Counted from the stretch's first letter, positions 35,601 to 50,000 are shown. The stretch: DNA of 64,000 nucleotides from Toxoplasma gondii ME49 (GCF_000006565.2 NC_031475.1:1137535-1201534), one strand, 5' to 3'. Translations and numbers: made by a program. Notes: a model not told the origin generated them from the sequence alone.

Positions 35601-37881
35601 GGAGTCCTTGTCCGAAACCGAGGCGTGGCACTCCAACGACAGTACATTGGTAATCGTGTTGAAATCGATTTCATACGGCAATGAAGGGGCTTCCCCTCGG
35701 GTATCTTTCTGCGACGGAACGAATGCCGATATGCATTCCTCGAGTTCCCAGTTAGGAAACGTACAACCACTGTTCTGGTTTAGACGGCGCTCAGTGGCCC
35801 CGAAAAGCTTGTTTCGTTCGCTCGGATCAGAAAAAGCTTCTGTGCGTCACAAGCCGAGGGCACTTTCTCGCGTGTGAGGGCGTTGTTGTTTCTGCTGTCA
35901 GCTGTCACGGACGTCGAAACACCGGTTTTTCGAGTTTTTTCTCGACTCGTCTCTCCCTGCGTCTCCGGAGTTCCTGCTTGTTGCACCGAACACATGCTTC
36001 TGCACTGTCGGGGAGAGCAGCGAGGTGCGGGAGAAAAGGCGACACACGACTATGGATTTGCACCGAGACAAAGCGACAGAAAAAACCAAACGATTCGATG
36101 CGCTGGGAGAGGTATCTTGAGACATCTCGCGCAAATACACGCCTCATTTTCACGCAGCGAAAATCAACAACGCGACGCGCGGCGGCATCAGACTCGCCAC
36201 ATAAAAGCGCAGACACGTTTCTCAAACGACGTGGAACTCAACAGCGACTTTCTGATGCGCCTCTCTCCGCCATGAGCGTATGCACACGAGCGACAACTGG
36301 CACATCACCTAACAGAACCGCGCTCGTGTCGGCTCGCCTTCCTGATTCGAGACGTTCGCATCGAGGGGTGCCGCTCAAAACCCAGAGATGCCGTTGCATT
36401 ACCCATACTCCACAAAAGGACAAGAGTCAAATGGCCACTCCCACAAATCCGTGACACTTGTGCACTCTCGCAGACACCCCGACCTCGAGTCCTCTGTGTG
36501 GCGAACGAAAAGCGCCACCCACTTTCGCCAGTCGCTCAAGAACAATCGAAATTGCACATCACTTTTGTAGTGTCCCCTCCCCTGATTCTTTGAGTGCGTT
36601 CGGACTTGCGTTCCGCTTCCAGAAACGGACGCGAGACCAGAGCGTCAGCGCGGTCGAGCTGTACGTACACCCGGCGAACGGCAAAGGCCACCCCCTTAAA
36701 GGACACTCTCGTTCGTCCTTCCGACCAGCCAGATCTGAAGGACGGAACTCTCTCGCTTGGAATGGGAAATCGGGGAAAACAAATGGACCCTCTGGCAACC
36801 CACTGCCGACTGAACGCGTGGGTCCGGAGTTGTTCTCTACATTGACCGCGTTTGCGGGCGAAAACGAAAAAATGCGAGAAAGTCGCGAAAAGAGCTTTGA
36901 AAAGTCCGCCTCTCTTGAGGCCAAAACAGCGACAACTCTCGCCACACGCAAAAGTGCGCGCCCAAGTCAACGGACCCTTCTCGTTGCCTCGAGAGCTACA
37001 GCAGCGGACATCCGTATCCCGCCGGTATTCGCGTTGACCTGGGAGCTGGCGTCGTTAACCGTGGTGGCTCGTGCTGGTCGCGATTCACTCGCTCACACGG
37101 ACTGCCTCCTGTGCATCTGCCTGCCGTACTCTTCGTTTGCGTTCTCTCTCCACGTAGGATGTTTCTCGACGAGAGGTATAAGGAAAGAACTTCAGTGTCT
37201 CAAGCCGCATGCAGTCGAGGTTCCTGCGACTACGGCCCGTTGGCGAACCTGCAGGACACACAGAACGAGCAGACCATCGCACACGATCCAGAGGGAGGCC
37301 ACAACGAGGCTGCCAACACGTTGACAAAGGGAGAACAGGAAAGGTCTGCTTTCGAGAATCGAAAAACATCATGGTGCACCCACGGAGAGTCGGCACCACG
37401 AGCACGGCAAGTTGCTTCTTCTTGAGATGCGAAAACGCTTCCCGAAGTGCTTCGCCTACGTTAAAATCGACACCTGTTCCTTCTAGTCGCGGCTTGAACG
37501 CTTGTCGAAGAAAACGACTCTTCCATTTGAGGGAAAGCTTTTCACCAAAAAAGCCGACTCCTTCATGCTATGTGCCCTAAGCACGTGATTTCCAGCGAAT
37601 ACTTGAAAAGCCACCATTTGTATACAAGCTGTACAATACCTCAAGTCAGCCCACTACTTTCATCGACCGCTTTTCAGCTGGGGCGTCTTGGCAGGCGGTG
37701 GGCTCGAGGGTCACGGACCTTCTCTGCACCAAAAATATCTAATTATGGTTCGGACGGCGTCTTCTAAAGAACTAAAGTGATCTCCTCTTTCTTGGGACCA
37801 CACACGGCGAACTCTTCTGGTTTCATCGGGACACCCGAAAAAGTCGAATTTCATTTCGTAGCCTTCTCCGCGGAGCACGTT
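32619..37881. other. Spacer with weak open frames
   Basis: It lies between the start of the 1303-residue gene and the 3' end of the kinase gene. The plus-strand frame at 35296-35877 reads like protein (acidic, Ser-rich; SREDSLSEESLSETEAW) but opens at a TTG just after a stop and has a poor acceptor. The plus frame at 36458-37324 overlaps the likely kinase 3' UTR. Neither is called as a gene. Confidence 0.35.
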
Positions 37882-40800
37882 TCATATTTTCTCGAAACCA
37901 AACTGTCGCCCGGGAACCGACAGGTCGCCAGGTGTCACGGCACCTTCAGTAGAGCTTGAAAAAGGACGTCGAGTGTTGCGCAAAAGAGAGGCTTGTCCCA
38001 GAATGCCTACGGACGAAGAGCGAGCGAAACACCTCGACTTTCGCAGAAAGGTCCTGCGACCGGGTCAAGTCTCGCAACGGGTGCGTTTAGCAGACAGGCT
38101 CCCATGTAGTCTATACCTTTGGATCCTTTTACACTTCGGAGCATGAAAAAAAACTGGAAATTCCTTTTTACAGATGCTCACCAGGGATGCTCCAAGGCCT
38201 CGTCTGCATGCAAGCGCTCCTGCGGATTTTTCTCCAGGAGTCGGGATATGAAATCCTTCGCCTCGTCACTCACACAGCCCCAGTATCGGTCGTCGAACTC
38301 GAGCTCGGCCTGGAACAGAAAGACCAGACGCCGGGAAGGAAAAGACGTGATTATAGCATCTGGAGGGCTGCCATGACAAAATGCGGGAACTGCATGCGGG
38401 CTACAAAACAGCGAATGGAGTCTGCATCAGTGTGCATTTTCTACAGCGCCGGCAAACACCGGTAAAGTACGTCCCTCAAATAACACGTTACCACTTGAAC
38501 GGTATGCATCTCTAGGCTAGCCTTTACAGCTCCGCAGAGCAGTGAGAACGGAAGTCTCCACATAGATCCACTTGGAGTCCCAAGAGCCTCAAATATCACG
38601 ACGCACGCACTGCACCCCACACACAAGCGCCTCAGGTGTGCGGTGTACATACACCCGGACGGCCTGCAGAGAGGCACAAGCGGAGACCTACGTTGATGCA
38701 TTCGCTGGGAGGATAGAACGGCTCGTAGCCTCCAATCATGGTGAAGACGATGATGCCCACCGCCCATAGATCGATGCGTTCGTCGTAGGGCTTGCGCTGA
38801 GGCAAGAAGGCGAACAGAGACAGCAGCCACTTCGCTTCAGCCTCGTCAACACTTCGCCGTGCTACCGACGGAGCTGTACCTTCTACGATCGGAACAAAGT
38901 GCTGCGCATTTGCCTGCTGCCTGACAGATCTCGCAACGTATCCGATTCGTGTCCATATCTGCAGGCAGTTCCGTTCGGCTTATACACAAACACGAACTGC
39001 GAGAAGCGAAACGCACGCTCGACAAGCGTCCTCCCGGGGTACAAATGGTGGCGCGTGCTCAGCTCAAGTTCCGTAGCCGTTCTAGCTCAAAATGTGAAAT
39101 GAGATGTAGGTTTATCTCTCCCGGAAAAGACGCATGCGGTCCCCAAATCTGCGCGCGAGACAGGTGTCTCCTGTCTCCGCGGCATCCGCAGCGCGCTGGC
39201 GTACCCGCAGAAGTTCTGGCGCGAGGTATCCGTGACTGCCTCGAAGCTCGTCGCACTGGATCATCTGTCCACCTGCATAGAAAAGAGAAGCCAGCTTGAG
39301 TCTCTCTGAAGGAACTCACTTGAAAGCCAGACTGGGCCAGGTCCCCAGACGCGACCCCTCTAGGGGGAAGAGACGGGGAGCTTTATGTGTTATTCAGACA
39401 CCGAGAGCCCAGCAGGCGCACAGCGAGCTCGGTAGACGGATTCGATTTAGAATCTCACTGAAGGAGAGATCCATTCTCTCCGTCTGTAGCACTCAGACGC
39501 AACTAGCAACTGTTCTCGTAGTCATGGCGAACGAGAACAAAAAATAGTGAAGGTTGGAAGTCAAAGGCAAAACCCCGAGGGAGACGGAAGTGAATAGAAA
39601 GATGCACGCGGAGCTCTGGGAAAATCAGACAATCCAGCGGTTTCACAAGTTCCAGAAAACATGTCTCTTGGTCCTGTCGACTCGGCCGCCGCTTCTCTCT
39701 GGCGAGAGAGGCGACTCAAAGAAGTCCGCAGGAGAACCGCCAATGGAAAAGAGACATCGAATCCGCCGAAAACCGAGGATACGGAACAGGGGCAGGCAGC
39801 GCAGCTCGAGATGGTCGCGGAGAGAGGAGAAACGAGGCGTGTCTCTGTCTGACTCTAGCCTCCCTCCTGCACTTTGCAAAGCAGACTTTTTTTCTCCGTT
39901 TCTACGAACTCCAGAGAAAGCAGAAGTTGACAAAGAAGCCATACGTTGGAAGTGTTGCGCTAAGCCGAAGTCGCAGACTTTGATGACGACCTTGTCGAGT
40001 TCCGCAGCGACAGGAGCGCATCCGTTCGTTCGAGAAATGAGGGCGGGTGCCGAGAGAGAAGTCGCCGGTTCCTGCCCGTGCATCTCCACATCCCGCTCGT
40101 CCTGCGACCCTCCGTAACCTTTCTCCCCTCTCTCTGCGGGAAGCGACTTGCTGAGTGCAGGCTCGGATCTCGAAAGCTCCAGTTCACCCCCCACTGGCGG
40201 CACTGCGTCTGTGCCCTGCGGCCCGGCCTGGGGTGCCTCCGGCGCCGGTCGGAAGACGAGGAGGTTGTGGGGTTTGATGTCGCAGTGGATCACGCCTTTG
40301 TGGTGTATGTACTGCAGGGCTTTGAGGATCTGTGCGCAGACTCCGCGAACAACTGCCTCGTCGAACGTCTTCATCTTCGTGATGCTGTAGAGGTCTCCGC
40401 AGGTTGCAAAGTCGAAGAACATGAACATCTCGCGGTCGTCTTCGCCCGCGAGCAGCAGCGGCAGCACGTTCGGGTGGTCCAGTTCCTGCAGAAGGAGGAC
40501 TTCGTGTCGTGCCCGTAGCAACTCCACTGAACTTGTCAGTCGCTCTTTGTGCGTCACTTTTACTACCAGGCGCTTCACCGCTTCCCCTGGTTCTCCTGCA
40601 GTGTCTGTTGTCTCTCCCGTCTCCTCGCCCGCGCTCACTGCGCTCTCCACAGACAGGCGCTCGCCAGACAGTCTTGCTCCCATCTCTCGGAACTCCCGGG
40701 GCTCTCGAGGCACCTCGTCTGCGCGCAGGCTCTCAGCATGCGCGTGATGGACTGCAGGGAGAAGCAGATGGTGCCGGTTGACGTAGGAGACGGAGCGGGG

Positions 40801-42030
40801 GACCTGGAGAAGGTTGATGGGTCGGGTCCAGCTGCAGAAGCAGACAGTGTTGCTGAATCCTCTATGGATTATTCTCCCGAAGAAGAGACCCTCGAAGAGA
40901 CTCACGCGCATGCCCGCGACGTCCACGGGAGATCGCCGCTGCACAGAGCTCGCGCAGGAGATCGCGAGAGACTCGCGGCTCAAGCTCGCGGCTGCCGCGA
41001 GCGACGAAGCGGCGGAGTCCTCGATGGAGGGAAGCGACTGGGGCGGCGCGCCGCCATCCTGCGCAGCCGTTTCTGCCTGGAAGGCCGACGGGTCCTCCGC
41101 CTCGAGTGCGAGGCTCCGCACAGAGGCCGAGGAGCTGACCTGGGGGAAAGCGGCGCCTTCTTCGCGGGAGAAGGCGCCCTCAATAAGCGAAGGCGCAGTG
41201 GCAGCCGCTGGCGCCTGTTCGCCGAAACCCTGCGCGAGAGATGGAGGGGACGCAGCACCAGCTGGATGGATAAGAGAAGCGGGAGAGGGAGAAGGCGTGG
41301 CGAGGGGAGTTTTCTGGGCGGTATCTCGCGAGGCGTTTGCGAGAGCGGAGACGCACGGCGCTGAGACTCCAGGTCGAGTCGAGGCAAGGTCGACTTTTCG
41401 CCTCGTCAACTTCCGGCATGCGCGCCAAGAGCGAACTTCGCTGCCGCAGGACCCGGCGCCTGGAGGCGGAGGCGCCAGACAGTTGAACGGACAGACCTGG
41501 GCAGCGAGCGAGAGCACGGGAAAGGGCGCTGTCTCCGTGTGGGGTGGCGCGCGCAGGCGGTGAGAGAGCGGAAACTCGAGGAGCGAAACGCGGGCCTCGG
41601 CAGCCTCCGTCACGTAGCAACAGGGCACTGGACAGAGCCCACAAGAACCGACCTCGAGGCGGCAGGTGCAAGACGGCGGGTGGAAGGACGGAAGGTAGCA
41701 CGAGGGAGAAGGCACAGCATGCACAGCCGAAAGCGAGGAGGCGGAGAAAGGTACTTCTTGAGGAAGACGCGCAAGAGGGGAAGAAGTCAAAGACATCATG
41801 CCCGCGGGGGGGAGAGGACCGGGTTCAGGACCAGCGGAACCGGCGCCGCACCCAGGGGCGGTGTAAAGACACCCGGGCCCCGGAGTCGCGGAGGAATGCG
41901 CAGGCGTCGAGCTGCTGAACACAGGATCTGAGGAGGCGAGACCGGAGGAATTGGCAGGCGGAGGCGAGCGCTTGCGGAGACAGGCGAAGGACGCAGGATC
42001 CGAAGCAGCTGGAGGAAACTCGGCGTCCAT
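37882..42030 (-). CDS. Serine/threonine protein kinase, non-RD (HCD) type
   Basis: Five exons join in phase: 42030-39945, 39272-39205, 38796-38692, 38309-38182 and 38053-37882 (2559 nt, 852 residues); the last exon is the least certain. About 380 Ala/Ser/Pro-rich residues precede the kinase domain. Visible motifs: a loose glycine loop (FGRIIHRGFSNTV, about 384), VVKV with the ATP-site Lys491, catalytic loop IHCDIKPHN with Asp584, DFG at 687-689, YLAPE (711-715), subdomain IX IDLWAVGIIVFTMIGG, and the subdomain XI region RLLEKNPQERLHADEALEHPW. All catalytic residues are present. The Arg of HRD is Cys, so activation-loop phosphorylation may not be needed. A disordered insert of about 85 residues sits before Lys491, and another of about 90 between the catalytic loop and DFG. 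The C-lobe resembles the CAMK group. No EF hands are seen in these exons. Confidence 0.85.
38642..38655. promoter_or_regulatory. Recurrent quasi-palindrome GGTGTACATACACC
   Basis: Arms GGTGTA and TACACC flank a two-base centre. The exact reverse complement occurs at 50320-50333, and near matches at 854-867 (GGTATATGTACACC) and 36658-36671 (GCTGTACGTACACC). Its function is unknown; here it is in a kinase-gene intron just past an exon end (38692). Confidence 0.4.
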
Positions 42031-45000
42031 TCTGCGGGTGAGGTAGACTCCCGGTCGACACGGTGACGTCGTTGTGGAGGAAACGGAAAAGTCTCCGATA
42101 CAAGCGGACAGAGGCACAGGAGCAAATGGAAAAAGTCGGCCGCGACACACACTTCAGAACGTCCCGGCGATGTACGTAACCAGGAGTGGCACTCATGGAC
42201 CGTCGAGGCCAGAGAAGCGGCGGCGCTGCAAACAGCGCGTAAGCCTACGCCTACTCGTGTTTAAATGCCAATTCTGCTCGTTCGCGGCCTCCTACGGCCA
42301 AGGGTCTGGCGAGTGGACCTACGGTGAGAATCCAGGGAACTGGGTCTAGTAAACGAAGGAATCAACGGGAGTTTGGGGTTGTGAAACCACTGGAGAGTTG
42401 TCTGGCGAGTGGAGTAACGCACGCTTTTCACTGCGCTGCGCGTTCTCCGCTCTTGCGGAGAATCCACATCGCATGCAAGACGCCCGCCAACCTTGGACGT
42501 GGAGTGACGACAGGCGAAGCGAGTGAGACTTGCACGGAAAATCAAACACTGGGGACCTCGAGAGGAGCATGCAGTGAACCGTATCCGAGTCTTCGCCGAG
42601 ACAGACGTTTGAGGGGAACAAGCGGTTCTCACAAGCGAAGTCGGCCGTTGACAAGGATGCGGGCGGCCGGATGCCGCCTGAGAAAGCGTGTAGGAAAGAA
42701 ATCGGGAGGAGATCGGAAAGGTCGTCAGAGAGAAACAGCGACTGGAACCCCCACGCGGCAGAGAAATCGAGAAGTGCTTCCACTGCAGAGCTGCTGTTCG
42801 TTTCGTCCACTTCTAGGCACGGAAGCAACACATGCATGTTACGGATCGAACACGTTATCGATCTTTACACGGGAGCTGAGCAACAACGGTCGCGGGTTGT
42901 GTGTTTCACCCGCTTCTTCAGACGACAGCTCCGCTGCATCTCTCCAGTTGTCATTCCGCGCGCAGAAGCGAGAGAAGGTTCTACACAGAAAACCAGTGAA
43001 CTCGCAAAGAGGGCGGTTCCGGTCCGAGTAAGCTGAAGAAATTCGCATTCCCTCCATGCAACTTGGAGAAATGCATTTCCGCGGTCGGGGAAAGCGCAGC
43101 GGTGGGGGGGAGGGGGGGCAAAGTCGGCGGGGTCTTGCTGCCAACTGACTGAAGGCGGGCATTCTCGGCTGAAAAACCCGGCGGTGTCCCGCTCTCCTGT
43201 TAGAGGCTTATTCTTCGCCTAGAAGTAGAAACACAATACTTTCTCCGTCGACGGAAACGGTTAGAAAAAGAACTGCTCGAAAGCCCCGTGCGCAGCGTGT
43301 TTCGTCTTACACAGCCCCGGGAGACGGTTGTGAGAGCCCGGGCTTTCCCCCCAGACATTCCTGGAAAGGAGTTTTTCCGAGTGACAGGCCAGCAAGGGAG
43401 GAACTCTCAAGCATCTGCCGAGAAATTAAACCCGTCTCCCGGAGGAGTAACGCGTGTGAACGTCCGCCGCACCGCGCCAGCTCGGTGCTACCGACTGTCC
43501 AGACTGGATTCTTTCCTCCACTGTCTTGTATCGAAAGTTGACGCATCCTCGATTCGGGCGACGGCAGAGAAGACAGATGACATCAGTACACTGGAAACCC
43601 ACGTCTGGATTGGCGTGGCACTCTCAAACGTGGAAGCAACTGTGGCAGTCGTATGAAGGCTCGCCGACACGCGAGGGGCGATACCACGCAGATGACAACT
43701 TGGGGTAGTCGCGGTACGATGCTGCTGATCAAACGCGGAATGTTCCTGCTTGACCCCTCTGTTTGAGTTAAGGTCTCGTTTATTTACAGCTTGTACCGCC
43801 ACGCTCTTGGACTGGCCACCCTTACTCATTCCACCGGTCTCTTTGCTGGGCCACTGGCTCGACAGTTCCGATCAAGTGTTTCTCTCCACACTTTGCTGAA
43901 ACTATCAATGCATCACGTGGGTTGAGCACCTTGTAGTTCCTTGCTTGAACGCTACAAGAATGCTCTGCAAGCTTCCTGTGAAGAAAGCGCATCTTTCTCG
44001 GGTGTACGCCCTTCGATACACCAGCGGTGGCTATTTCGCATGAAATACGCTGCCTTAATTCTTTAACATCCATCGGCAGCGTGAAACAACGAGCAAGTCG
44101 CTAGAGGGGAACACTTAGTCGAAGCCAGTGGGAAACAGGAACGGCAAAAGCGACAGAGGTTCTCCATGCGTTTCTTACCTCTGCAAAATCTCCAGTAGAG
44201 GAAATGGTGGGTCTGATACAGCCCGAAAGCGGACTGAAAGGCACTTTTCAAGGCTGTTTAAACTCAAAGAGCCCAACCATGGTGCTCGAAGGTTCTCGAA
44301 CCGGTTTGTGGGTGCGACGGTTTTAGGCTTGTGCTATTCCCCTCTCTCTTCGCAGTTTCAGACGGCGGCCAAGGCAATAAGATAAGACACCGAAATACTG
44401 ACACTGTACGCTTCGCCGATAGCGTTAATGATGGTTTCGTGCAGATGTGCCATCAATACCCGAGGTCGGTGCTGACCGTGCCTGTCCACGAAAGCTCCTC
44501 CGGCAGAGACTCTAATAAGCGCAAGTGGTGTTCATGGAGGATGGAACAAAGGTTGGTGGTACGGCGAACTCTTGGCTTGATGTAAATCGTATATGATTAC
44601 TCTGACGGACACTGAACACTACTCTGGCAAGAGTTGTCGGTGGGGCAGCTCGTGAATAGGAACAATTCGGAGAACGGGAAGCAAGCGAAGCAGGAAGCAA
44701 ACGAGGACAGAACATACTTTTCCGTCTTTGCAATGCAACCCAACAAAGGATAACAAGGAAGACAACGAACAAATTCTGGGAATAAGGGGACAAAAATGTA
44801 GGTGATTTTTCGCTCGACACAGTATCCTGAGAAAACCTCAGCCGCAGGTTGGCAGCGCACGATGGTACGCGCGGTCATTATCCCGGCTTCTGATGTCACT
44901 ATTTTGTTCCCCGCGGTTTGACTCGTGAACTACTCTTGCAATTGAGCGTATTTCTAAGAAACCCGTTTTCTGTTCTGCCGAATCCTACAAGACAAGTAAA

Positions 45001-47007
45001 GCCACTCCTTCCATCTATAACAAAGAGCCTTATTCCCTTCTCGGTCGCGACTCCGTGATAAGACGCTTCATATTCTTAACGCCTACGGCGCAAGTCTACT
45101 GTTCGTAACAACCTTTTTGTCAAACCTAGCCGATAGTCTGTGTGAGTGAGCAGTTCTGACTGTGGTTGTACGAACTGGTAGCGAGTGCCCGTCAATATTC
45201 TTCTGTGGCTAGCTGCAAGTCAAGTTGTACGTTGTGTGTCCACAGGCAACCGATAGGAAAGACAAACGGCAAAACGCTTCAAGACAAACTGCAACAGATA
45301 AGCATTGTAAAACCCATTCGCTGAGGAGTCCGCAGTGAACGCATGCTCGTAAACGTTCCGATGGGAAACGCACCACACCACCGTTACGCACGTAGCACTG
45401 TAGAAAATGTATCACGCCCAGTTCTGGCTGCAGACTAGTCTCAGCAATAGCCTGCGAGTTTGTGATGGATTTACGGAGGATTCCGGTCCCCGCTGCGATT
45501 CCCCCTGGGAGGGCACAGCGTCACATATAGCGTTCGGAAGTCTTTTTTGTAGAAAGAAAGTGGTCCTGGATATGCATTCACGTTAGTGATATTCCCTGCT
45601 GCTTATGTTTTAAACGCACTTTATGGACCGCAATAGTCACTCGTCTTAGCGTTGAGAGAAGGCGACTACTAGGTGTCAATGAAATCATTGCCATCGCACT
45701 GAGAGTGGTGATCTTTGAGGCACGACACTCGCTGGCTAGATAAAAAGGGACATCTATTGGTGCGGACTTCCAGACGCGTTTTGAACCTCCCCACGGCAAG
45801 CCCTTCCTCTGTCGGAGGGAGTGGTCTTAGTCTTGAAGCTGTTTGTTTCCGGGGCCCAAGTTCGACTGTTAGCAGAGCATAGATAATGGGTTAGTTATTG
45901 CAGAAATAGCTCCAATTGACCACCGCGTGCCCTTCCCTCCTCTTTCATGGTAATCTGACGTCCTTGCTTACTCTGATGAAAGAGAAGGGATGCCAATAGT
46001 GTCTGCATCACTTCTTAGTCTGCTCTAAGCAATAATATGACTGCACCACTACTTAGTCTGCTTTAAGCAAGGGGACCCCCGATGGTGCCCGCGACGTTTC
46101 CCAGATGAATCACACGGTGACACCTCCATAACAGTGTCTGCTCTATATTGTGGATACGTGCGAGTCATGTTTGTCGGTTGCTCACCAGGACAGAGACGGG
46201 GAGGTCCTTTTTAAAGGAAAGTGTGCGATGTACGGCCACGAGAAGCACGGTACAAGTTTTAAGGTTCATCTAGCCAAGGAACCTACCCTATCCTCAGACA
46301 CTTGCTTCGGTGCGACCACCATTCAGAGACCTCCCTCACCCCAGCTCGGTTGTAAGGTGCCAACTCAAAAACCAGGAAAATGAACCTCATTTCCGTACTG
46401 AACCACGCCATTTGTCCATTAACTCTGTTGCCAGTGCTTCTTCGCACATGCAGTACGCGTTGCATGCGAGGACGGCTTCGTCGCTTTCTTTCTTGTTTAC
46501 TGCTGTCGAAAAGCGAACCGAAATCCTAAGGTGCAAAACCCTTTCAATTGACTTTTTCCGTTAGACGCAAGCCCCCTGCACTCTCTTTTTGCCAGCGGCA
46601 AGTCCCATTTCGTCGCACCTTGTGTGTTTCCGAGGCGACTCTCTCAACCAGCTGTCCTCATCGCGTCGATCGAGGTATACAAGCGAAGCATCTTGACGAG
46701 ACACAGTCGCAGAATTCAGAGCCAAGAAGATTGCTCTGCTGTCCGACACACTTCTGGTGTGTACGAATCCTCTCGAGTCGGGGTGGACGTACACCTCAGC
46801 CAAGTGGTCCACATGAGGAGTCGAACCGCGTCTCTGCTTAAAAGAGTTGTTCTCCACGCCGCAAGTCCAGTTCACGGTTGTAGATCGCTCCCATTTTCTC
46901 GCGTCGCTTTTCCAGTAGAGTCTCCACCGAAATCACGGTTCTGGGCTTCTCTTTCTTTGTATGCGTAAGCAAGCAAACCCCGGCACTTTTTGTGACGGTA
47001 TGATGGC
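42031..47007. other. Divergent promoter region and spacer
   Basis: It lies between the starts of the kinase gene (minus) and the F-box gene (plus). The minus frame at 42346-42837 starts at an ATG (MHVLLPCLEVDETN) and stays open for 163 codons; it could be an upstream exon or uORF of the kinase transcript. From 43.2 to 46.5 kb the DNA is AT-richer, with only short frames (e.g. minus 45578-45799). I see no RNA gene or supported CDS there. Confidence 0.4.
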
Positions 47008-50000
47008 ATGGAGGTCGGCCCCTCCGTGCAGTCGCCGAGAACGCGGTGTTTCTCCGGTGTTGCCGAGCAACTCGACGCCGCCATGCCTGCACCCGTACAG
47101 GACGGCCAAGTGGATTCGATGTCCACCTCAGACTTCTCCTGTTCCTCGTCTTTGCTTGTTGAAGGCGCAGGTGCCAACAGGTCCGTTGACTGCCTCCGCG
47201 GTCAGCTGGACTCTCGAGGAAAGGCCGAGACACAAAACTTCTCGGAACAGTTAGAGGGCAATTCTCAGTACCTGACAACTGCAATTGGACTTATAGGGAA
47301 ACAAGCAGACTCTTTCCATGGCCCTGCTTCACTTGCACATCCCGCGGACCGTTGTGAACACGCGGAAGGCGGAGTAAATTTCTCTGCAGAGCGACGTCCA
47401 CGTGGTTTTATGGGGCTGGAGAGGGATCGCAAAGAGGCTGATGAACGGGAGGGAGAGAGAGCGAGGAAACGCTGGAGGGGCGCCGAACGAACACGACAGC
47501 AGGTGCATGTGGAAAGGAAAAGCTTCGCCGAGCTTCCGCAAGAAGTTCTCGAACTGATCTTCTCGCGCCTTGGCCTCGCCGACCTCTCCAGATGCCTCTG
47601 CGTTGCAAAGTAAGGCGGGAGAAAGAAAAGGAAGAAACACAAGACACGCGGACCAACGAAGTGCCGCATTTAGCCAGGGAAACGCGCAGTGGCTGCATGC
47701 AGAATGAAAAAACTTGAGAAGACCAAACGACGGACAGGCGAATCGAGCTTGGAGAGTACCGAGTTTCATGCAGACCCCGAGTGAGTCGACGCGACGACAG
47801 CGACCTTGATCCAGACGCTTTCGCGTCCGGCAAGGAGAAATGAAGCCCATGAAGGGGAGAGAAGCACACGCCGCCTTCGAAGCTGTTCTGTTCACTCCTT
47901 CTCCAGCGTTGCCGCTTTTCCGGTCGGGTTTCCTGGCGTTTTCTGCAGGTCCTGGCATCCCCCGCTGAATGCTGTCTTCGCCAAAACAATCGTTTCTCTC
48001 GGCACCTCCCGTAAGTGTCTGTTGTCGGCTCGGGTTCTGACGTTTTCGCATCCACGAACGTCGTCGCGTTTGCCCGCTTGCGAGGTCCGCACACCTTGGC
48101 TCGCTTCTTTTGGGCGTTCTCTGCCGAAGTCCGCCAGTGCTCTTCTTCCTCGTTACGCCCTCTCCACTCGGTATTCCGCATTGTTCACCTCCCGTCCTGA
48201 AGTGATTTTTGGGGCAGCTGCTGCTTATCTGGAGGAACGCGTTTGAGATCTACGACGTTGGAAGAAATCTCTTCCCGTCCCTAGTGTACCCGCTATCGCT
48301 GCGACTGTGTATTTTGTCCGGTGGTCTTTGGGGAGAGGATATTGACAGCTGGACAACTTGTTTGCCTCTTGAAAGTCTTGATTTACCGGATTCAAGTTTG
48401 CGTTTGGTGGCGCGAAGCAACCGGACTTCTCGTCCAACTCCGGGAACGAAGATGTTGCGAGAACGAATGTCACTCTCGACTCGACTTTGTCGCGTGTGTG
48501 AGCTTCCAGGTCGTCTGCTTCTCACCGATGCACAGCTGGAAGCGCTTTTGAAACGATGGTACGCTTCGCAAGAAGAAATGGCTCTCTGCCTTAACGGCCA
48601 GTGCAGGAAGCGACTTGCTTGCATCCATCAGTTATGGCTTCACCTGCATGCAGGCGGCTGAAAGAACAGCCGCGGCACTGCTCGTACACGTCGACGTCCA
48701 CACTCATTGTTCTTTGGAGACACGCCCTTACGCTTAAGTACCTGCTTAGGAGTATTTTGCAGTGTCATTAATTCTCTTCATTAGTTGAACAGTGCGTCGA
48801 GATGTTCCTGTGTGTCATCACTTCCACGGAGTATTTGTTCCATTGCCTCCTGTGGTTCCTGCTGACGAAGGGGATGCTATCTACACACTGAAAAGTATCT
48901 GCAGGAGGGTGCCACATAAACGTCCCGTTCTGCTGCAATTGCGTGTGTGTATGCAACTGGCCCTTGCCGCTTTGTTCCCCAGCGCTTGCGCCTTGCTCAG
49001 GTTTTCAGACCTGATTTCTGTTTTGCGTTTTTCCTTCGCAGTCCCGCTGTCCATACAGTCGAGTTGGACTGCTTTCTGCTCACGCCCAGAGGCGCCGCTC
49101 TCCTCGGCAACGCCCCGAGTCTGGTGTCTCTTTCGCTGACTTCCGTTGACCACCAGACGGATGAATTCTTTTACGGTCCGTCTTCCCTCAACAGTTGAGA
49201 CCGGATGGGGTCGTTCCCTCTTTCGAGGTTGGCATCACTCCGATCTTTCACTACATACATGGGTGGCCCTGTCTCTCGGTGTGCGTCTCTGTATCTATGT
49301 CTTTCTGTGTGTATCTGTCTGCGCACATGCATATTCGTCTATCTACGCCCATGTATGTTTACCAAACATCTTTCTATGCATTTCTGTATGCATCGACCCA
49401 TCTATGTACAGACATATCTGCCTACGTCTATCTCTGTGTCGCCTGCCGACATGTCCTCACGCGTCTATATCTAAATGTCTGCAAGGGATTCTTTCTCAGG
49501 TGGTCTTCTGCTTCTGTGCAACGGTCGCCTGAGTTGTTCCACGCATCTCTCGTTTCCCCCATCTGTTTCCGTTTTCGCTCCTTGATCTTTCTCCATTTGC
49601 GTCTACACGCGGATGCAAGTCTCGTTCACGGATTCGACTTGTGCGTCACCATTGGATTCGATGAAAACGTAAAATCACTTGTGTCTCTGGAACGCTTGTT
49701 CGTTTTCTCCCGGGTTTTGGTTCGTCTTCGCACATATCTGTCTCGGCTTCGCAGAAAGCGAGGGAGATGCGTTTGTCCTTATTTCGTTCTCATCTACCGC
49801 TCTTTGCTTTGATGTTCACATTTCTGCGGCTGTAGATCTCGTAGTGTATGCGGCATCCTAAACTCCCAAAAAAAAGACGGAAAAACACGAAGCTCAAATC
49901 GAAGTTGCATTGCGAGTCACTTGGTTCTTTCGTAGCACTGTCGTATCCATCCGACGGAAGTCACCGTCGAAGTTTAGGCTGAAGAGACCGTTTCGCTGTG

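Noticed and set aside
42324..43031. 235-codon plus-strand Arg-rich frame
   Set aside because: It lies antisense over the kinase 5' region, with no splice, motif or start-context support.
47329..48181. Long minus-strand frames antisense to F-box exon 1 and intron 1
   Set aside because: They are shadows of the plus-strand exons, which have the F-box motif and correct phases.
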